This document shows positions 34,840 to 47,854 of a DNA stretch of 64,000 nt, piece after piece (the first letter of the stretch is position 1; each line of letters opens with the position of its first letter). Under the pieces are notes generated by a model, which was given only the letters and a program-made list of their open reading frames with translations, had not been told where the DNA came from and did not search any database. The DNA comes from Asterias rubens (Eukaryota; Echinodermata; Asteroidea; Forcipulatida; Asteriidae): assembly GCF_902459465.1 (NCBI RefSeq), contig NC_047065.1, positions 18,990,204-19,054,203 of the forward strand. Direction: 5' to 3'. The position numbers and the translations under genes were made by a program.

Positions 34840-37800
34840 TCATTCAAAGTATTCCATATCATCACTTGAAGATTCTGATTGACAGTCAGAAAAGCAATCA
34901 GGGCAAAGTGCGCAATCTTCTAAATCATCTGATGCTTTGTCTTGACAGAACACATGACCTTCCGGACACCTCATCCACCCACCAACAGCAAAAGAAAGCT
35001 TAACAAATCGGTCTTCGTTACAGTTCTCTCTGGCTATATCCACTGACTCTCTGATTGTCTGAAGGACGTTTTCATAACGTGGACATGTACGGATTGGTGT
35101 CTGGCATTTAGGGCACAGAGCTGGTTGGATCTGCACACAGCCTGTTCCAGAGGTCTGGAAACCTGCAAACATTTCATCAAGAAACTGTGTTTCACAAAGA
35201 TGTCTACAGTCTTTAAGGTAGATGAACGTTTCCTTTGGACGGATAGGTCCCGGAGGATATTTGTCAGCGATAAACTGTTTGTGACAGATACGACAAACAG
35301 GTGGACAGGGTTCACCACAAACACCAAGACATAAATGATTGCAACGAAGTCTTTGGATGCATGGAAGGTTACAGGAAGTGGTATGTGTTTTGCGCTGATG
35401 CTTACATTTGAGACTCTGCGTAGATATTTGAGGTAATCCCCTTGGCGACTTGTTGCAAAATTTGTGTGTTGGACAGACGTCATGTCCGCACAATTCCGAG
35501 CACCTATGTCCACAAAGAAGAATAGCGCCACAATTGTTATTGCAGAATGTATGTGTTCTACCAGGTCCTGCGCACGAACCACATGAACCGGGACATTTGT
35601 GACCACAACGAAGTACATGAATGCACGGTTCCTGGCAACTAGTGATAGCTGTACAATCAGATGCTTCCCAGCATGGCAATTTGATAACATGACCGCATGG
35701 CGGAAGGGTCTTTTCCACACACTCGTCACACTGTTCTGACTCAAGACACGTCTCACCACATTCATTTGGGCATTTATGACCACACTTCATTATCTTCTCA
35801 CATGGTTTTGAACATTCAGCGGACCCTGCTTTCTTGTGGCACGGAAGATTCATAAAATGGAAACACTCAGGTAGCTGCTTGTATACGGTGACTTGACATT
35901 TCTGTTTTACAAATTCGTTTTCATTCATTTCCTCTTCATCGTCACTGGATGTACATTCTTCGTTCGGGCACGGCTCCCCACATTTGTTCTCGCATTGATG
36001 ACCACATGAAAGAATCTTCTCACAGGGCTTCGGGCATACCAGTGATTCAACGCTTTTATAGCATGGACTTTCTATGACGTGACCGCAAAAAGGTATCTTT
36101 TTGTTCACAAACTGTTCTGACATAGAGGTCATCTTGTTCAGACGACCTGTTGCCATCATCATCCCAGTCACAGTAAGTTTCGTTCTTCTTTCGAGTGCTC
36201 TCTGTTGGGTCGTCTTCGCCATCCGCCGGGCAGGGTTCACAACATTTATTGGAACATGAATGGCCACATGGTAACATTTTCTGACATTTCTTCACACATT
36301 GATAGGAGTTGACATCTTGGTAGCAAGGGAGCCGAGCAGAATGTTCACAAGATGGCAGCTTTCTGTTAACTCTCAGTTTGCATTTGCAGGGGACGCCACA
36401 TTTATCTTTGCACCGGTGACCACATGATAACTCTTTGTTGCAGGTCTCTTTGCAAGTTAATGACGTAATATCAGCATGACATGGCACCGATTCAGTATGA
36501 TCACACCCAGGAAGCTTTTTATTTGTGATTTGGGTACACACCATAAACAGTATGCCGGCAACAATAATATAACAATAAACTTCTTAGTGAAGCTGTATGT
36601 ATTCACCATAGGTTGGGTCCACTGTTTCCTTTGGGCACGGTTCGCCACATTTATTAGGACAGGGATTGCCGCAAGGTAATGACCGCTCACACTTCTCTTT
36701 GCAAAATGCTTCATAATGCCGCATAATCTTGGCGTCATCTAATCTTTCCCTTGTACAGGACATACCGCAGTACCGAGAGCAACGATGGCCACATTCCAAC
36801 AACTTTTCACATAGATGACGCGGCGTGGAGTCGGGGTTCTTAGCACAATCCATCAGGACGTCATGGCCACACTTGGTAACGTGTTTAGAGACCTTGACAG
36901 TACAGTAAGTAGTGCATTTAGCACCACACGCCCCTTTACATGCATGTCCACATGACAGTGTTCTAGGACATGGTTCTGTACAAGTGATTGACTCATACCA
37001 ACGACATTGAACCTGGATAACATGACCACACTCTGGCATCGATATAGAAACCTTGACAATACAAGTAGAACACGAATCTCCGCACGCCTTCCTACATGGA
37101 TGGCCACATGGCAATGATCTAGGACATGGTTCGGTACAAGTAACTGAATCAAACATTTCACATTCAACCTGAATAACATGACCACACTTTGGCATCAGTT
37201 TCTGTAGATTTCTCGAGCACGGTTCGCATTTCAAGTGGCATTTTAGAGGACACATGTGTTTCCTTCTACACATTTTTGAGCAGGGCTCTTTACATTCGTA
37301 CTTTTCGTGGCATAAATCAAAGGGATGGCAGTGTAATTTGCATATGTGATTACATGGAAGCCTGTTTCCACATGGCTCGCCACAACCTCCGTCTTGAACC
37401 TTCTCCTTGAAATCTCTGGCCGACGCTACCGCTGTTACTACTAAATGGTTTTGACAAACCAATGCAAGCGAGGAGCTAATTTTCTTCTCATCTTCAAGGG
37501 TTCTTAGTATGCTACTCCAGATAGAAGACTTTCTCAGGATGTTGGCGTTGCCAATACAGTAGAAACCCATGCGAGCTCTAGACAAGGCAACACAGACACG
37601 GTTTGAAGTCTTCAGGAACCCGATGGAGCCCTCTTCGTTGCTTCGAACCAAAGACAAAAGTATGATGTCATTTTCTTCTCCCTGGAAATTGTCAACCACA
37701 GACACCCGAACTCCCTCAAAGGTCTCTTTATCCATGAGTTTCTTGAAGGTGAAGAGTTGACCCAAGTAGGTGGTTAGAATGGTAATCTGTTTGGGCCGGT

Positions 37801-40800
37801 ATCCTTGATGTAACAAGTACCTACACAACTCGACAAGAACCTCCGCTTCATGCTGATTGGACTTGGTTTTGTTGTCATCACCCTCATCTTCAAACTGATT
37901 GTGATCAATGAAAAACATGTTATGCGCCACCCCTTTGATGTCATCGAAACCCTTCACTGATTCATCGTCATAAAGATTGTTATAAAAATGTTTCTTCATG
38001 AGTTTTGAGATTTCAGGACGCATACGATGCTGGTGGTTCAATGTTTGACAAGGCACGCCGTTGTTGACCATTCGTTCAAACAAAGAAGTATCCAAGTTGA
38101 AGCCCTTGGCCAGGCGATAGACTGTTGGGTTTGGTTTCAGATGCTGATGATCTCCAATCAGAATGAGATGCTGACATTTTGCAGTCAGAGCGGTGATGAT
38201 ATGAGCTTCAAGAACTTCAGCGGCCTCTTCCACTATCACAATACGAGGACCAAGAAGCTTTAACATCGACTGACATCTGGCCGCACCTGTTGTAGTCATT
38301 CCAATCACTCTTGCTTTTGAGAGAACTTCTAAATCGACGCTCGCCTTTATAGCTTCATATTCATTTGAAAGGCTGTCATAACTTATGCGGTAACCCGTCA
38401 GCATCTCCTCTTGCTCTTCAATGTACTTCTTAACCCAGAGTCTGTAAAGCCGCCAACGATCGCTTAACGTCAGACTCCATACATTTGTGACTCTAGAAGC
38501 TTCTCTATCGGACATCATGTCGTCCTTCTTAAGTTCTTCTTTTGGGGTGGTATCCAAATTCATACCACAGCGTTTCTCACACTCAATGCTGTATGCTGTA
38601 ATTTCTTCTTCATCGTCAGAACTACTTGATTCATCTTCATCATCATCATCCTGTTTCTGTTTGCTGTCATCATCTACGCCAATGGACTTATCGTATACTT
38701 CATAAGAATCTGTCGAGTCAACTACGTTCAGCCATTTCAGGAGGTTGGTTGTTGGTTCTCCTTGTCTCTTGATATTATTTTGAAAACCTGTTCGATTTTT
38801 GTCGCTCATGTAATAGATAAGCGTCTCGACTTTAAGTATGGCCGTTTTTGCACAAGCTACATCTGAAAGTGTAGATTGAATTTCCAATTTTGTTCGATGC
38901 AGTTTTTTTTTAGCATTTTTTTCACGCTGTATTTGCTTCAACCTAAACTCCCTGGGAAGTTTCTTTTTTTCTTTGAGATTCTTTTCTCCCAATGCATCAC
39001 TTTTGCTTCGGCCTCCAACACGAACTAGGTTCTCCTCACCAAAATTTAAAACTCCCTCCAGAAACTGATCCAGCGCGTGGTTTGTATAGCACACCACAAG
39101 AATTGGAGATGCATCTGGAGTTTTAGGTGTATTGAAGAGAAGTAATTCGATGATCTTGAGACCAATGTAAGTCTTCCCCGTTCCTGGTGGACCTTGGATG
39201 ATGGCAAACTCCTTCGTCAACGCTGCCTGCACAGCTGCCTTCTGTGACTCATCAAGATGTAAGGCCTCTGCAGTCGGCCAACTTTGTGGATCTAAAATCG
39301 ACACGAAGGCTGCATTTTCAAAGGTTTCAGTCAGACCCTCATCTTGAAAGACCTGATCAGTTTCAACAACCAATGGTCGTAGGTCATACACATCAGAGCA
39401 GTCTTCGCTCAGATACTTAGGTGTTCTAACATTAGATGAAACGTTCACAATATACCTTTCAAAAGGGAAGTTGTCACTATCCATCCGTTGTAGCCCTAGT
39501 AAGACGTGTCGATAGGGTTCAAAGAAAGAAACTGATTCAACCATGACAAAGGTACCGGTAGGCGCGTTACTAGACTCGGGAAGAAAACAAACATCAACGA
39601 GACCTTTTTCCAAGTTCTCCGTATTCCTATCTGCCACAAACGCACATAACAAGCTCTTGAAGTTGTCTTTTGAAAGACAGACAAATGAACCGTATATCAA
39701 ACGGTTTTCCCAGTTGATCCGTCTGAGACTCTTGACATCTAACTTCAGGGTGTACTGAAGACTACGTCTCCCCATCTTCTTACTTTGAAAGGTGACATTG
39801 CGGTACACCCGAATATCTTGATGGTGACTGTTTGCCACAGAGAGAAACTCTATGATACCTTCTCGTAGCGGTGCCACAAAGTCTTCTCTCAGCAACCTGA
39901 ACTGCACATCAAGATAATGCTCGACATCTTGATATCTTCCCTTTATGATGTTCTTTCGTAAGAATGGCTTTGTTGGTTCCCAAATCTCTGAGCTGGTAGG
40001 GAATATTTTGATATCTCTGAAGTTAACTTGTGGCTTGTTCTCTATTTTTTGTTTTGTTTGACCTGACTCGGCGACAGAATGATAGCACTTCTTCAGTTTC
40101 TGTACCTGGATCATGTAATTCTGACCTTCGTGATCGATGTCAGTACAATCTACCAGGGAAACAGCCTTCTCGAGAAGAATCAGAACCACGCCCATTTCAC
40201 CATAAATAATTGGCTTGTGTTCAAGGAATACTTTCAGCAATTTAAAAATCAATCTGATGTTGTTTGCAAGGGTTGCACCATGTCCACTGTCATGATCCCG
40301 TTGGTTTTGTGTGGACAAACCTACTAAGTATCTCGTCAAATGTCTACTGAGAAACCCTTCAGACTCTATCATACTGAATACCATATAAACATCTTGCTTT
40401 ACTTTTGGATCTACACTTAAATCACAAATACACGACAAAACACGGAGTATTAACGTCATTATATTACTATTGAATGAGTCTAGATTTAAAAGTGCCAACC
40501 ATTCGTGTTTTCTGCTCAGAAGCTTGGAGAGAACTTCTTGTGGACTGGCCGTCAGCAGTGTCTTGAGTTCTTCCTCTGACATTGAGGGCGCCTTGGGAGT
40601 CTGCTTTACTTGAACTTGACCTGTGTATGTCCCTGAACCAGAACAAAAGTCGCTCTGTCCCCGACGCCATTTAGTTTCTTCTACAGGGGTTGGAGGACTG
40701 TTCGGGCTCGAGGTTGTTGCACCACTGGAACTGAAACAATAAAAACATTTTTCGAATAATGAATTTGCTTACAGATATTTGTTTTGTTTTATGAAGATTC

Positions 40801-41501
40801 TGCCCTAGTATTTGAATGGTAAAATAATAATGTTTTATATAGTACTTTCAGCTAGTTGTCGAAAATAGACAACAACATTTCTTTCAAACGTTTGCTCGCT
40901 TGAAATGCATTTCTTTGATAACGGAGTATTATTTTGTTTGCAATACTAAAAATAAATGACTAGGTTTATAAATGTTTCTATTATGAACTTACCTGCTGTT
41001 CATCGGTTTACCTGGCCGTCTGAAGAAGTCACGACTATTAATCGTAGAAGTGTCCCTTAGCTGTTCCGTTGTCCTTTCTCCCTGACGCTCTGCTCTACCA
41101 CGTCGCCAGTTTGTCGTTTCCTGACGTTCTATTTGAGTCTTCGAGTCTCCTTCTTTCTCTAAATTGTTTCTCCTCCAAGACGTATTGCTTTCCTTGGGCC
41201 GAGCACCTTCACTTGCTTCCCTGTTGATGTTCCTCCAGGAGCCAGCAGCCGGAGCAGCGCTTTGATTACTTGATCGAGTCCACGTTAAGTTATTCCTGTA
41301 GGACTGTCCGCCAAAGACACCTCGAGACATTTTGTCGTTGCCCAAGGATCGTTCATGTCTTGTTTCTGGACCCAATGAATCGCTGTAAGCCGAACCGGTT
41401 TTGTGGATAAAAGGAGAAATGCGTCTGGTTCCCGACTGTTTGTGTTCTTGGTCGTCGACTGATGGACCGGTAGATTCATCTGAATCTGTGTCGGGATCCA
41501 T
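34840..41501 (-). pseudogene. ZNFX1-like gene 3, broken by an in-frame TAA and a frameshift
   Basis: Reading on the minus strand, exon 1 is 41501-40993 (MDPDTDSDESTG..., 169 codons plus two bases), the intron is 40992-40731 (GTAAGT...TTTCAG, 262 nt, phase 2), and the body begins at 40730. It encodes 'KWRRGQSD', GPPGTGKT at residues 683-690, VEEAAE at 1003-1008 and NRVCVALSRAR at 1213-1223, so the helicase frame is open. In the finger array a TAA at 36586-36584 stops the frame after GEYIQLH, where gene 4 has a Glu codon. The same frame then continues to about 36100, where a shift moves the remaining fingers and the diverged RZ-type C-terminus (GGWMRCPEGHVF) to another frame ending at 34840. 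No acceptable intron removes either defect. A truncated 1551-residue helicase remains possible. Confidence 0.8.
40731..40992 (-). other. Phase-2 intron of gene 3
   Basis: The donor CAG|GTAAGT and acceptor TGTTTCAG on the minus strand join AG to T, making a Ser codon. It is the shortest of the four homologous introns and free of MITEs. Confidence 0.8.
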
Positions 41502-42389
41502 AACTATAGAACAGGGGCAATATAAAAAATAATATTCTACTGGAGTAAGGAATTTAAAATTAAATATCTTTTGACAAAAGGGAAATAATAATAATAGACG
41601 CGGCTGAAACCGCTTCAGTGCTGCTATCCTCGGCAATCGCATTGCATCCACCCACTATAGCAAACTGACAGCAGGTACCAAACACATCTCTGGCCGCACC
41701 ATTCACATGACACGGCATAAATTTTTTATGCAGAAGACGCCTATACGATTACAGTTTATTGGAAATTCATTTCGACTTCTTGTATTGATTTCGAATCAAC
41801 GGGCGCACTCACTAAAATAGTTTCACGGGATGCTTACTGTAACCATCTTTAAAAGGGGGGATTCCCCTTCCCCTCCCCATCCCCGGCTAGTCCGTGACGT
41901 GAGACAATCCCTTAAAACACTCACTTAGCCTGTCATCTCTTCCTTACACAAGTTAATATACCATATAGCATTTTTTCATGGATAGACTTATGAAGTTTAT
42001 GCATCACCTTGGTGAGAACACATTTCTAGAAACCCCATACCCCTATAGACAACCGTTTCTCCCACAATAAAAGCCAAATTGCTTTACCCCAGCCACACCA
42101 AAAACCCATCCACAGTTAATACCCAATTACAATGGTATATGTGACATTGTAGTTTGGCTGGTAACCTTGTTCATGTTAGCATATTTTTGTTGTGCTAAGC
42201 TACTGTTTGTGTTGAAGCAGCTTTATAAAATGGGGCCCTGGTTGGTCGCTATCACATGAACCCCAACCATCAAAAGCCACGGTTGATTTCTTATCCGCGG
42301 GAATTTCCCCATATGTCGCAATGCCTGCGCTAACTACGGGCGGCCATTTGGGCAAAAAAGGCAACCGAAAATAAACACAACGTGAAAAC
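41502..42389. other. 5' flank of gene 3
   Basis: The acceptor TTCTATAG (41510-41504, minus) precedes the ATG by 2 nt, implying an upstream untranslated exon. Around 42270-42360 the sequence is an inverted match to about 54285-54380 upstream of gene 4 ('gttgatttct', 'atccgcgggaat', 'atatgtcgcaatg', 'ctacgggcgg'), so the gene 3/4 duplication includes flank. No promoter element was identified. Confidence 0.5.
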
Positions 42390-42726
42390 TAGCCTTGCTC
42401 AAGGCAGTCGAATTATTCATTTCGAAAAAAGTCCGCCACTGTATAAAAACCCACCCGTATTCACTGTGCGTAAATGTGTGTAACCACATCGCACGACACG
42501 ATGTCCCCGTACACTATCACCATGCGTCGGGTCAGGCCTCCGCATGCGGTTATAGTGGTACGAGTGCGGATGGCTTGTGTGCACAGTGGTCGTACGATGT
42601 GACAGTGTGTGTACGGTGGGTCGTGCGATGTGATTACTTGCACCACGCACAGTATATACGGGTGGGTTTACAGCGGCGTCTTCTCGGAGCGAATAATGTG
42701 ACTGCCGTGAGCAAGGCAAGGCTAAG
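42390..42726. mobile_element. Long-TIR MITE spanning the left breakpoint of the tandem duplication
   Basis: The arms 'TAGCCTTGCTCAAGGCAGTC' and its diverged inverse 'GACTGCCGTGAGCAAGGC' continue inward through 'AACCCACCCGTAT' / 'ATACGGGTGGGTT' and 'CATCGCACGAC' / 'GTCGTGCGATG'. The first unit of the tandem duplication starts inside it at 42493. Confidence 0.75.
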
Positions 42727-42839
42727 TGAAAACAGACAAATATTTCCAAATTAAACAAGTGCAAAAATTGTGCTAACATTGGGGCATTCAGAAATTAGGA
42801 AAACGTATCTCCCTCATTTGCAATTTTGATTTCATATTT

Positions 42840-43147
42840 TTGTAATTGTCAAAGATCAGTCTTTTCATACGCACAAAATAATACACCTGTGAAAATTTGA
42901 ACTCAATTGGTCGTCGAAGTTACGAGATAAATAAAAACACCCTTGTCTCACGAAGTTGTGTGCTTTTAGATGCTTTATTTCGGGACCTCAAAATCTAATT
43001 CTGAGGTTTCGGAAACTACGTTACTTCAGAGGGAGCCGTTTCTCACCATGTTTTCTACTATCAACAGTCATCCATTGGTTGTTACCAAGTAAGTTTTTAT
43101 GCTAACAATTATTTTGAGTAATGACCAATAGTGTCCACTGCCTTTAA
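42840..43147. repeat. Family-A MITE (in tandem unit 1)
   Basis: The left terminus is lost. It has 'gtcaaagatcagtctt', 'acttcagagggagccg' and right end 'AGTGTCCACTGCCTTTAA'. Confidence 0.75.
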
Positions 43148-43408
43148 GCACCAACAACCAAATAAATAAAAACACTTTTAATTTTCGTTGGTGTTCATTA
43201 ATATGTTTTTACACTTCGAAAACGCAGAATTATTGTACACTACCCTGACCTAAAATAATTTATAACTTAAGATAAGGGACCATAAGTAACTGCCTAAAGG
43301 TTTATATAGACAACGACAATCGAACCCGTCTGAGGATAGAACTTATAGAAGGGTCGCTTAACGAAACTGAACGAGTAATTGAGGAACATTTGTTTTCGGT
43401 ATAAAACA

Positions 43409-43561
43409 GTGAATTTCACAAAGAGTTGAGACAAGTCTTTGGGGTTATGACGAGTTACTCTCATGACGTCCTAAATTATAGGATTAGCCTTAAGTTGTTT
43501 TTACAATTGGTAGCTAGTCCAAAGTTAGGACTAGTCCTAACTCTTTGAGAAATCAACCCCA
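43409..43561. mobile_element. Short MITE (in tandem unit 1)
   Basis: 'GTGAATTTCACAAAGAGTTGAG' shortened at the left and 'CTAACTCTTTGAGAAATCAAC' at the right are imperfect inverted ends. A central 'GGACTAGTCC' box is near 43524. An identical copy is at 46273-46425. Confidence 0.5.
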
Positions 43562-45703
43562 GTTTACATTTGAAAATGTCCTCAAAAACTTTCAATGCAA
43601 TACGTTTTTTTGGTTCGCATCACAGCAATCATTGGTATTTACAACATAAGACTTATGCCATACAACATATCAGTATTTAAGTTTAACATTCGTGGGAAGA
43701 AACAAAAGGAAGTTAACATACCTGTAGCTGCCGTCGGGTTGGTTGCAAACCTTATCAAACTATTTCAAACTGTACAACTTGAATCGAATGAAGCAAATAG
43801 TTGTTCATAAAACGCGAGTCTCATTACAGTATGCATATAGTGATACCACATACAGAGCAGTTATGATAGGGCCAAAAGTAAAAACCTTTTCACTTTTTAA
43901 CACGCCCACACATACACCGGACCGACGGACCCGAGCACCGTTTGACACAATGAGTTATTCATCCGCCTATAGACCATGTGAACCTTGTTTACATTAAGCG
44001 TGACCTTGTACATTCTTGAAGTATTCTGGCCGGCACTGTACTACACTGGTACTTTGGGAAATTTGACATTTTGTGTCATAATTTCACATAACTAAGAGTT
44101 TTGAAAGTAAAAGCTGGACAAGTTTTGAGATGTGCCCCTTTCATGATATCAAAAGTTGATAAGATTTAAACAGTGCAATCTCCATAACATATAAGATTTC
44201 ATGTTTTCTTCCATTGAGCTGTGTACAAATCATGCCTGCAGGAAGTCCAGGGTCTGTGGCTCTTGTGTAAACATGTGAGGTCACAGGTCACAGCGTCTAT
44301 TCTTTACCAAGTAATAATGTACTGGTTTTTCCAAGTCACACATATAGTATTTTAATGACAATTTACTTTTCATTAAATAATTTACTTTTCATTAAATAAT
44401 TTGTTTAGCCTCACCTTTAAGCTTATATATTTCAAAGACTTTGATGAACTACTTTCTACTAATCCGCATGTGTTAGAGGGGAAAACACAGTGCTCAAAAC
44501 ATGCACAGTATAATAAATAAAAACTTGTTTGTGGTAGTACATTACCGAATGGTTACATCTGAGTATAACTATCTTACAATTTGCCCATGATTGTAATATT
44601 TCGTTGTGAGATTTTCTGGACAATTAAATTCTTCATCTAAAGTCTAAGGCTACCTATACCCCCCCCCCCCACCCTTCAATACGGCATACCTGGTCGTTCT
44701 CGGGAGTTGACGGGGAAGAGGTTTGGAGGAAGACATACACTCCTTAGGCCTACACAGTTTTTCCAGGGAGAGATTGGCCTCAACTAACATTTAAGAAACA
44801 CAAACAACTTGTATAGGTACCATGTTTTAATGTCCGACGTTTAAAAACTGGTTTTGGTCTCATTGCAGTTATTGGACTATAGCCTATAGACGTATTTCGA
44901 ATTAGTGCCTTCTGCGCACATTCGCGTCGAAACCGAGGCTCACTGTGCTACATTCTCAACAGGGCTGCACAAACTACTCGTCGTATGTCAACAACAACGG
45001 AGGTAAGTCGGTCCCTGCATGGAAGATGTACGTTTCATACCTTATTTTTGTGGCTGAAGTTGCATGGAATAAATCAGATGTTGAATTGTTATGAATTCGT
45101 TATCGTGGCACTTATAATGAAAGGATAATTTGACCATTTTCTGTCGTGGTTTTTACGCACCGTTTGTGTTTGTGCTTCTGATCCTTGACGCGACGTGGAA
45201 CCTGACGAATACGTAGAGTTACTGCTTGTTGAAGTTCAGAAACTCGACCACTTAATGTGGAGCACCTTGTCTTTGACACTTTCCTCCGCTTTTCGAGGTT
45301 AGTGTTGCCACATTTCGTCGTTGACAAATTCCAATTTTATTCAGTGAATTACTGGTACGACACGATGTCCCCGTACACTATCACCATGCGTCGGGTCAGG
45401 CCTCCGCATGCGGTTATAGTGGTACGAGTGCGGATGGCTTGTGTGCACAGTGGTCGTACGATGTGACAGTGTGTGTACGGTGGGTCGTGCGATGTGATTA
45501 CTTGCACCACGCACAGTATATACGGGTGGGTTTACAGCGGCGTCTTCTCGGAGCGAATAATGTGACTGCCGTGAGCAAGGCAAGGCTAAGTGAAAACAGA
45601 CAAATATTTCCAAATTAAACAAGTGCAAAAATTGTGCTAACATTGGGGCATTCAGAAATTAGGAAAACGTATCTCCCTCATTTGCAATTTTGATTTCATA
45701 TTT

Positions 45704-46011
45704 TTGTAATTGTCAAAGATCAGTCTTTTCATACGCACAAAATAATACACCTGTGAAAATTTGAACTCAATTGGTCGTCGAAGTTACGAGATAAATAAAA
45801 ACACCCTTGTCTCACGAAGTTGTGTGCTTTTAGATGCTTTATTTCGGGACCTCAAAATCTAATTCTGAGGTTTCGGAAACTACGTTACTTCAGAGGGAGC
45901 CGTTTCTCACCATGTTTTCTACTATCAACAGTCATCCATTGGTTGTTACCAAGTAAGTTTTTATGCTAACAATTATTTTGAGTAATGACCAATAGTGTCC
46001 ACTGCCTTTAA
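45704..46011. repeat. Family-A MITE (in tandem unit 2)
   Basis: Identical to the copy at 42840-43147. Confidence 0.75.
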
Positions 46012-46272
46012 GCACCAACAACCAAATAAATAAAAACACTTTTAATTTTCGTTGGTGTTCATTAATATGTTTTTACACTTCGAAAACGCAGAATTATTGT
46101 ACACTACCCTGACCTAAAATAATTTATAACTTAAGATAAGGGACCATAAGTAACTGCCTAAAGGTTTATATAGACAACGACAATCGAACCCGTCTGAGGA
46201 TAGAACTTATAGAAGGGTCGCTTAACGAAACTGAACGAGTAATTGAGGAACATTTGTTTTCGGTATAAAACA

Positions 46273-46425
46273 GTGAATTTCACAAAGAGTTGAGACAAGT
46301 CTTTGGGGTTATGACGAGTTACTCTCATGACGTCCTAAATTATAGGATTAGCCTTAAGTTGTTTTTACAATTGGTAGCTAGTCCAAAGTTAGGACTAGTC
46401 CTAACTCTTTGAGAAATCAACCCCA
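46273..46425. mobile_element. Short MITE (in tandem unit 2)
   Basis: Identical to the copy at 43409-43561. Confidence 0.5.
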
Positions 46426-47854
46426 GTTTACATTTGAAAATGTCCTCAAAAACTTTCAATGCAATACGTTTTTTTGGTTCGCATCACAGCAATCATTGGT
46501 ATTTACAACATAAGACTTATGCCATACAACATATCAGTATTTAAGTTTAACATTCGTGGGAAGAAACAAAAGGAAGTTAACATACCTGTAGCTGCCGTCG
46601 GGTTGGTTGCAAACCTTATCAAACTATTTCAAACTGTACAACTTGAATCGAATGAAGCAAATAGTTGTTCATAAAACGCGAGTCTCATTACAGTATGCAT
46701 ATAGTGATACCACATACAGAGCAGTTATGATAGGGCCAAAAGTAAAAACCTTTTCACTTTTTAACACGCCCACACATACACCGGACCGACGGACCCGAGC
46801 ACCGTTTGACACAATGAGTTATTCATCCGCCTATAGACCATGTGAACCTTGTTTACATTAAGCGTGACCTTGTACATTCTTGAAGTATTCTGGCCGGCAC
46901 TGTACTACACTGGTACTTTGGGAAATTTGACATTTTGTGTCATAATTTCACATAACTAAGAGTTTTGAAAGTAAAAGCTGGACAAGTTTTGAGATGTGCC
47001 CCTTTCATGATATCAAAAGTTGATAAGATTTAAACAGTGCAATCTCCATAACATATAAGATTTCATGTTTTCTTCCATTGAGCTGTGTACAAATCATGCC
47101 TGCAGGAAGTCCAGGGTCTGTGGCTCTTGTGTAAACATGTGAGGTCACAGGTCACAGCGTCTATTCTTTACCAAGTAATAATGTACTGGTTTTTCCAAGT
47201 CACACATATAGTATTTTAATGACAATTTACTTTTCATTAAATAATTTACTTTTCATTAAATAATTTGTTTAGCCTCACCTTTAAGCTTATATATTTCAAA
47301 GACTTTGATGAACTACTTTCTACTAATCCGCATGTGTTAGAGGGGAAAACACAGTGCTCAAAACATGCACAGTATAATAAATAAAAACTTGTTTGTGGTA
47401 GTACATTACCGAATGGTTACATCTGAGTATAACTATCTTACAATTTGCCCATGATTGTAATATTTCGTTGTGAGATTTTCTGGACAATTAAATTCTTCAT
47501 CTAAAGTCTAAGGCTACCTATACCCCCCCCCCCCCCCCCCACCCTTCAATACGGCATACCTGGTCGTTCTCGGGAGTTGACGGGGAAGAGGTTTGGAGGA
47601 AGACATACACTCCTTAGGCCTACACAGTTTTTCCAGGGAGAGATTGGCCTCAACTAACATTTAAGAAACACAAACAACTTGTATAGGTACCATGTTTTAA
47701 TGTCCGACGTTTAAAAACTGGTTTTGGTCTCATTGCAGTTATTGGACTATAGCCTATAGACGTATTTCGAATTAGTGCCTTCTGCGCACATTCGCGTCGA
47801 AACCGAGGCTCACTGTGCTACATTCTCAACAGGGCTGCACAAACTACTCGTCGT

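Larger units (their letters stand above)
42493..45356 (+). repeat. Tandem duplication, unit 1 (2864 bp)
   Basis: It matches 45357-48226 base for base wherever compared, apart from a poly-C tract of 12 versus 18. It contains most of a MITE, a family-A copy, a second MITE and the left end plus first exon of the neighbouring transposon. Two bases, AC, are shared at the breakpoints. Confidence 0.95.

Noticed and set aside
36056-36586. An intron removing the stop and frameshift of gene 3
   Set aside because: The only GT...AG pairs close to the defects would give introns of about 30 nt, and the corresponding region of gene 4 is continuous coding sequence.
42417-42779. Two long overlapping open frames on opposite strands, repeated near 45257-45643
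   Set aside because: Both lie in the inverted arms of a MITE. Palindromic sequence produces mirrored open frames without coding function.
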